Positions 59,965 through 64,000 of a stretch of 64,000 nucleotides of DNA are shown here, piece after piece. This DNA comes from Microbispora amethystogenes. GTDB taxonomy: Bacteria > Actinomycetota > Actinomycetes > Streptosporangiales > Streptosporangiaceae. A model generated the notes under the pieces. That model was not told the origin of the DNA and searched no databases. It saw nothing but the letters and a program-made list of their open reading frames with translations. A program made the translations under genes and the position numbers. The DNA lies in contig NZ_BOOB01000039.1 of the NCBI RefSeq assembly GCF_016863015.1, forward strand, positions 62,001 through 126,000. The letters run 5' to 3'. The stretch's first letter is position 1. Every line of letters starts with the position of its first letter.

Positions 59965-60092
59965 GGGCGCCAAGTTAGCCAATGAGGAGGGGTGGGCGTG
60001 CGGTTTTCGCTGATCCGCCCGCCTCGGCCTCGGGACGGCCGTATTGATGTGACGAACGGCCCCCAAGTGCTGGTAGCCTTGTTCCCGGTTGA

Positions 60093-60167
60093 GCCCCCTT
60101 AGCTCAGGGGATAGAGCACCGGCCTCCGGAGCCGGGAGCGCAAGTTCGAATCTTGCAGGGGGCACCA
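60093..60167 (+). tRNA. tRNA-Arg (anticodon CCG)
   Basis: The cloverleaf is complete. The acceptor stem is GCCCCCT/AGGGGGC with discriminator A and encoded CCA (60165-60167). The D-arm is AGCTCAGGGGATAGAGC, the anticodon stem CCGGC/GCCGG encloses loop CTCCGGA with anticodon CCG, and the T-arm has the GTTCGAATC signature. Anticodon CCG reads CGG, a common Arg codon here. Confidence 0.95.
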
Positions 60168-60171
60168 GATC

Positions 60172-60207
60172 AAGACCAGTTCACATGTCGTGTGAGCTGG
60201 TCTTTTT
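60172..60207 (+). terminator. Intrinsic terminator after tRNA-Arg
   Basis: AAGACCAGTTCACA pairs with TGTGAGCTGGTCTT around TGTCG, with one G-T pair, and a run of five T follows. It is a textbook factor-independent terminator, four bases behind the encoded CCA. Confidence 0.9.
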
Positions 60208-60365
60208 CATGACGTACGACCTGTCGCGATGCTGCATTGCGACGGTGTCGGATGTCCGGCGACGGGGTCCGCGGGCAACGCGCGGGCAATGGAGCCGCTC
60301 ACGGAAGTCCTGGTCGATCTCGTCGTGACCGCCGGCTCGCACGCCCTGCTGCGCGCCGCTCTCAG

Positions 60366-60371
60366 TACAGT
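60366..60371 (+). promoter_or_regulatory. -10 element for the leaderless S4 gene
   Basis: TACAGT ends at 60371, which puts the transcription start at 60378, the first base of the GTG start codon. No ribosome-binding site precedes the gene. Confidence 0.5.
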
Positions 60372-60377
60372 GGCGGG

Positions 60378-60791
60378 GTGTCGGGTGAGCAGGTGGGCGC
60401 GCGGGTGGACATCTGGATCTGGTCGGTACGGCTGACCAGGACTCGTTCGATCGCGTCCGACGCCTGCCGGGGCGGTCATGTCCGGGTCAACGGGGTGCGG
60501 GTCAAGCCCGCGCACGTCGTCCGGGTGGGTGACGAGGTCCGTCTGCGGCACGAGGGGCGCGAACGCATCGTGGTCGTCTCCCGCGTCATCACCAAGCGTG
60601 TCGGCGCCGTCGTGGCCGCCGAGTGCTACGTCGACAAGAGCCCTCCGCCTCCTCCGCGCGAGGAGGCGGTGACGGTGGCCGTACGGGCCCGTGGCGCGGG
60701 ACGTCCCACCAAGCGCGAGCGCCGCAGCATCGACAAGCTGCTCGGGCGCCCGGCGGTGGAAGCCCGGGACCGCCAGGCGCACCCGGAGTGA
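60378..60791 (+). CDS. S4 domain RNA-binding protein (Hsp15-like)
   Basis: A 137-residue protein with an N-terminal S4 RNA-binding domain (VDIWIWSVRLTRTRSIASDAC, GGHVRVNGVRVKPAHVVRVGDEV) of the Hsp15 type, which binds free 50S subunits carrying a stalled nascent chain. A basic tail follows, with GRPTKRERRSIDKLL. GTG 60378 is seven bases behind the -10 element TACAGT (60366-60371), so it is probably leaderless. Later GTGs at 60393 and 60405 remain possible. Confidence 0.88.
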   Translation: MSGEQVGARVDIWIWSVRLTRTRSIASDACRGGHVRVNGVRVKPAHVVRVGDEVRLRHEGRERIVVVSRVITKRVGAVVAAECYVDKSPPPPPREEAVTVAVRARGAGRPTKRERRSIDKLLGRPAVEARDRQAHPE

Positions 60792-60963
60792 ACGGGCACG
60801 TTCTCCGGTCAGGGCGAACGACAGATGATCGGGCGGGCCTCCAACGTCACGGAGTCCCGCCCGTTCTCATCGGCGCTCGCTGGCTGTGGGCCGATCGTGG
60901 ACCACGACAGAGATTCCGGCCTGGCCGTGGAAAGCTCGGGGGAGCGCGGCCGGGTCCCTCGTG

Positions 60964-63855
60964 TCACACGGTGACGACCTGCCATTCCTGGTTGACGCCG
61001 CCGTTGCCGGTCCATTGGATGACCCGGGCGCCGTCGGCTGTGGAGCCCCCTTCGACGTCCGCGCACAGTCCGTTGCCGACGTTGACGAGCCGGTAGTAGC
61101 CGCTCGTTGCGGCGGAGACGAGTTTCCACCGCTGGTTCGCGCCGTTGGTGTCGGTCGTCTGGACGAGGGCGGTGCCCTGGGTGGCGTTCGGGCTGGTGAG
61201 GGCCTTGCCGCTGCCGACGCTGATCAGCCGGAACGAGCCGTCGGAGTTCTGCGTCATCCGCCACTGCTGGTTGGCCCCGCCCGTCCAGGGCCACTGGACG
61301 ACGGTCGCGCCGTCGGCGGTGGAGCCGCCGTAGACGTCCAGCACCTTGCCGCTGTTGCGGTTGACCAGGCGGACGACGCCGGTGGACGGGCCGCCGGCGC
61401 CCAGTTCGACGGTGATCTGGGTCGTCGTACCCGCGGTCAGTGACACCTGCCGGGCATGGCCGCCCAACGGCGAGCCGGCGACGCCCGCGCTGGTGGTCAC
61501 GGAGGCGATCCCACGCCGGACGATGAGCGTCACGGTCTGGGTGACGTCGGAGACGACGGTGGCGGTGACGGTCCGGGCGCCGATGTCCCAGGTGAGCGAG
61601 TCGATCCGGACGCGGTTGCGGCCGCGTACGCCGGTGATCGCGCCCTTGGCGAGCTGGTCGGGCAGCGCGGGCAGCAACTCCAGGACGCCGGGCCTGGTGT
61701 AGACCAACGCCTCGGCGAGAATCGCGGGCAGCGAGTTGGCGGCGTCGGCGTTGTAGATCGACAGGTTCGGGTTGTGCGAGGTCATCAACGACCGGAAGAC
61801 CATGTTGTTGCCCAGGATCTTCCGCAGGTTGCCGTACACGCCGGCGCCGTCCTTGAGCCGGGCTCGGGCGAGGCTGCGGTGGATGGCGCCGTGGGCCTCC
61901 CCTCCCTCGTCCCCCCGCAGATCCAGGGCGCGGCTCGCGTAGCGGATCAGGTCGGGCCTGTCCTCGGGGTTGATCTCGTGCAGCGGCCAAATCGGATACA
62001 TGTGCTGCACGTGCCGGTGGTTGTACCGGTCGGACAGGCTGGGCCACGACCATTCCGCGAGCGCCCCGTCGCCGTTGATCCGATAGTCGGGCATCTTGGC
62101 CAGCAGGGCGGTCCAGCGTTGTACGCCCTGGCCTGAGCCCTGCTCGGTGCCGAGGAAGTTGGCGGCGTCGATGGCGGCCTGCAGCGCGTGCTTGCCCGCG
62201 GCGATCTCCCCGGTCGCGTTGATCGACAGTTGCCTGCCCGTGTTGCCCGGGCTGTTCTCCATGGAGAAGCACGGTACGAAGACGACCTTGCCGCCCGCGT
62301 CGGTGCGGGTGAGGAAGTCTTCGTAGAACAGCGCGAGCTCGATCAGGACCGGGGCGAGCTTGGTGCGGTAGAAGGTGGTGTCACCGCTGACCTGGTAGTA
62401 CTCGAGCAGGGGATAGAGCAGCCAGTCGGCGCCGCCGATCCAGGTGTGGCCGGGGAACCCGCCGTCGAAGTGCAGCATCTTGCCGTACTCGCCGTCCGTA
62501 CGGGAGGGAGCGAGCAGGCCGCGGGTGCCGTAGAGGTTTCTGGCGTTGGTGCGCCAGTCGTTGATCTGGCCGAGGATCAGGGCGAAGTAACCGTCCATGG
62601 CTTCGGTGAGGGACAGGATGTTGCCGGCGGCGACCTGGAAGTTGACGTTGGCGTCGGTGGTGAAGTCGCCGGCCCATGCCGCGTCCCAAGCGCCCGTCCA
62701 CAGGCCGGTGAGCCGCGGCGGCAGGACGCCGCTGGAGCTGAGGAACAGGTAACGGCCGGAGTCGTACATCCGCTCCAGCAACGCGAGGTCGATGACGTTG
62801 CGGTTGGAGTTCTGCCGGGCGATCAGCTCACCGGTCGACAGTTGCCGATCGGCGGCGCTGACGTTCAGGTCGAGGCGTGAACGGTCGTACAGCGGGGTGT
62901 GCAGGGCGGTGTGCCGCGCGAGCAGCGCCGCGTAGTCGGCGCTCAGCGCGGCCAGCGCCGTGTGCAGGGGTTTGGCGTCCCACGCGGTGGACGATTCGTA
63001 GCGGTCGAGTTTGGTCAGCAGCACGAGTTTCGTCGCCGCGGCCACGACGATGGTCGACCCGCTCACCCGCACCGAGCCGCCGGTCGCGACCACCCGGGTG
63101 ACGCCCTCGTAGCCGAACGCCCCCTGCCCGGCGGGGTAGGTGCCCCGCAGGTTCAGGTAACCGTCACCGTTGGCGACCGTGGCCAGGGTGGTGAAGCCGA
63201 CGGACCCCGGCACGCCGCTCAGGGCCGTGTTGACGCTCAGCGTGGTGTCGATCGTCCGGCCCGGCGCGGCCGTGAGTTCGTGGACGATGACCCGGTCGGC
63301 CCGGGAGGCGAAAGCCCGGCGCGTCCACGCACCGTAGCTGTCGGTCCACGTCGAGGTGACCTCCCCGCTCCGGAAATCGGTGATCCGGGCGTAGTTGCCG
63401 ACGGTTGTCATCCCCGGGGTGCTGATCCGCAGCTCGTAGCCCGGATGGAAGGTCTGGGTCCAGCGCAGCGACCAACCGGAGGTGAAGTCACTGGTGGCGC
63501 CGTTGAAGTCACCGGCGAGCGCCTTGTCCCTGACCCCCGCCAACCGCCCGGACAGCACCGGCGGGGTCAGGTTGCGGGTGCCGTTGGGCAGCACGAACCG
63601 ATGATGCGTGAAGACGACCTTCTCCAGAGTGGGCGCGCCGTAGAGCATGGCCCCGTACTCGCCGTTGCCGGTCAGGAAGGCGTCGGTCCAGTTGGCGGCG
63701 GCGGCCGTGTCGTAGATGCCGCGTTGCGGCAGCGTCACCTGCGGTGGTACGGCCGCGGCCGCCCGGCCAGAGAAGATCGTCGAAGGAAGCGCGGCGGCGC
63801 CGACGGTCGCCGCCGTGGTGGCGATGAAGCGTCGACGGTTGAGCGGCATGTTCAT
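60964..63855 (-). CDS. Secreted GH95-like glycosidase with ricin-type lectin tail
   Basis: A 963-residue exported protein. A twin-arginine signal (NRRRFIATTAATVGAAALP) opens it. The catalytic part (about residues 40-760) resembles GH95 alpha-L-fucosidase/galactosidase: the N-terminal WTDAFLTGNGEYGAMLYG, the helical barrel with LPPRLTGLWTGAWD, ANVNFQVAAGN and NHRHVQHMYPIWPLHEI. A C-terminal domain follows, then a ricin-type beta-trefoil (about 830-963, with Q-x-W repeats NQQWRMT, NQRWKLV, NQEWQVV). ATG 63855 has AGGAGC upstream. The linkage cut is not certain; alpha-fucosides or alpha-L-galactosides are candidates. Confidence 0.78.
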   Translation of the reverse strand: MNMPLNRRRFIATTAATVGAAALPSTIFSGRAAAAVPPQVTLPQRGIYDTAAAANWTDAFLTGNGEYGAMLYGAPTLEKVVFTHHRFVLPNGTRNLTPPVLSGRLAGVRDKALAGDFNGATSDFTSGWSLRWTQTFHPGYELRISTPGMTTVGNYARITDFRSGEVTSTWTDSYGAWTRRAFASRADRVIVHELTAAPGRTIDTTLSVNTALSGVPGSVGFTTLATVANGDGYLNLRGTYPAGQGAFGYEGVTRVVATGGSVRVSGSTIVVAAATKLVLLTKLDRYESSTAWDAKPLHTALAALSADYAALLARHTALHTPLYDRSRLDLNVSAADRQLSTGELIARQNSNRNVIDLALLERMYDSGRYLFLSSSGVLPPRLTGLWTGAWDAAWAGDFTTDANVNFQVAAGNILSLTEAMDGYFALILGQINDWRTNARNLYGTRGLLAPSRTDGEYGKMLHFDGGFPGHTWIGGADWLLYPLLEYYQVSGDTTFYRTKLAPVLIELALFYEDFLTRTDAGGKVVFVPCFSMENSPGNTGRQLSINATGEIAAGKHALQAAIDAANFLGTEQGSGQGVQRWTALLAKMPDYRINGDGALAEWSWPSLSDRYNHRHVQHMYPIWPLHEINPEDRPDLIRYASRALDLRGDEGGEAHGAIHRSLARARLKDGAGVYGNLRKILGNNMVFRSLMTSHNPNLSIYNADAANSLPAILAEALVYTRPGVLELLPALPDQLAKGAITGVRGRNRVRIDSLTWDIGARTVTATVVSDVTQTVTLIVRRGIASVTTSAGVAGSPLGGHARQVSLTAGTTTQITVELGAGGPSTGVVRLVNRNSGKVLDVYGGSTADGATVVQWPWTGGANQQWRMTQNSDGSFRLISVGSGKALTSPNATQGTALVQTTDTNGANQRWKLVSAATSGYYRLVNVGNGLCADVEGGSTADGARVIQWTGNGGVNQEWQVVTV

Positions 63856-64000
63856 CGAAGCTCCTGGTGGCGAGTCGGGGAGACGGTCGCGGCCGAGCAC
63901 CGCCCGTGCCGCCACGGCTGGTCCATCGCCTGGTCCATCGCCGTGGTACGGCCGCCGTTCGAGAGGTCACCCGGGCCTGTGGTCAAAAGGTGCCTCCGGG
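63856..64000. other. Region upstream of the GH95-like gene, to window end
   Basis: It holds a 12-base tandem duplication (CTGGTCCATCGC, twice around 63918-63941) and no gene that I can support. The promoter of the GH95-like gene must lie here, but no convincing -35/-10 pair or GCGC-centred operator is seen. Confidence 0.4.

Noticed and set aside
60093-60210. tRNA-Arg as an integration site for a mobile element
   Set aside because: No integrase, no direct repeat of the tRNA 3' end was noticed downstream, and the flanking genes look chromosomal.

Overview
This is a 64-kb chromosomal window from a very GC-rich actinomycete. Several things point to a filamentous member of the Streptosporangiales or a close relative: dense GTG and TTG starts, twin-arginine and Sec secreted hydrolases with Ser/Thr/Pro linkers, an AftD-type arabinofuranosyltransferase, a DUF3068 protein, a SURF1 protein, LacI/TetR/MerR/RpiR regulators and several leaderless transcripts. 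The exact genus is inference. I see no insertion sequence, integrase, prophage or CRISPR array.

Layout. 1-6.5 kb: cell-envelope genes (3' part of an AftD-like arabinofuranosyltransferase, a membrane O-acyltransferase that overlaps it tail to tail, a DUF3068 protein and an Asp/Glu-type racemase). 6.5-16.2 kb: a secreted streptogrisin-like protease, two LysR regulators, a DUF89 protein, a VC0807-type membrane protein coupled to a TIM-barrel-like protein, a LysE exporter, a methionine aminopeptidase divergent from a small XRE regulator, a Calx-beta-like secreted protein and a threonine dehydratase-like enzyme. 16.2-18.9 kb: a two-gene operon for a membrane-anchored substrate-binding/VWA protein and a coiled-coil partner. 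19.2-22.2 kb: two secreted pectate lyases (PL1 with CBM2, PL3 with a ricin-type lectin domain). 22.3-28 kb: an M20 peptidase, a class III aminotransferase with alanine dehydrogenase, and a Sel1-repeat protein. 28.1-32.6 kb: a TauE/SafE-type membrane protein with a cupredoxin-like tail and a tiny Cys-rich partner, then an RpiR regulator divergent from anhydromuramic acid kinase (anmK).

32.6-48.5 kb: a MerR regulator, a NarL-type two-component system, gamma-glutamyltranspeptidase, SURF1, small membrane proteins, a hemerythrin, an OmpR-type response regulator followed by a histidine kinase fused in frame to a DUF4173 membrane protein, a hydrolase, a TPR protein, a glycosidase-like protein, and a TetR/rhodanese pair. 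48.5-57.2 kb: a beta-1,3-glucan utilisation locus (GH1 beta-glucosidase and LacI repressor, divergent from a GH81 endoglucanase, then a GH16 laminarinase), interrupted by an AraC regulator and a DUF1772 protein. 57.2-64 kb: a secreted Pro/Gly-tailed protein, a TetR/hydrolase pair, a response regulator, tRNA-Arg(CCG), an S4-domain protein and a GH95-like glycosidase with a ricin-type lectin tail.

How it works together. The clearest unit is the glucan locus. Copies of the 12-bp palindrome GAGAGCGCTCTC, or close variants, lie in front of GH1/GH81 and in front of GH16, so one LacI protein probably controls all of them. GH81 and GH16 end in nearly identical CBM6-like modules. The pectate lyases form a second plant-polymer unit with their own TTCATGAA boxes. 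A recurring oddity is short tandem DNA repeats: they inflate the coding parts of several genes (anmK, the TauE/SafE gene, the Sel1 gene) and sit at the 3' ends of others, spanning the stop codon.
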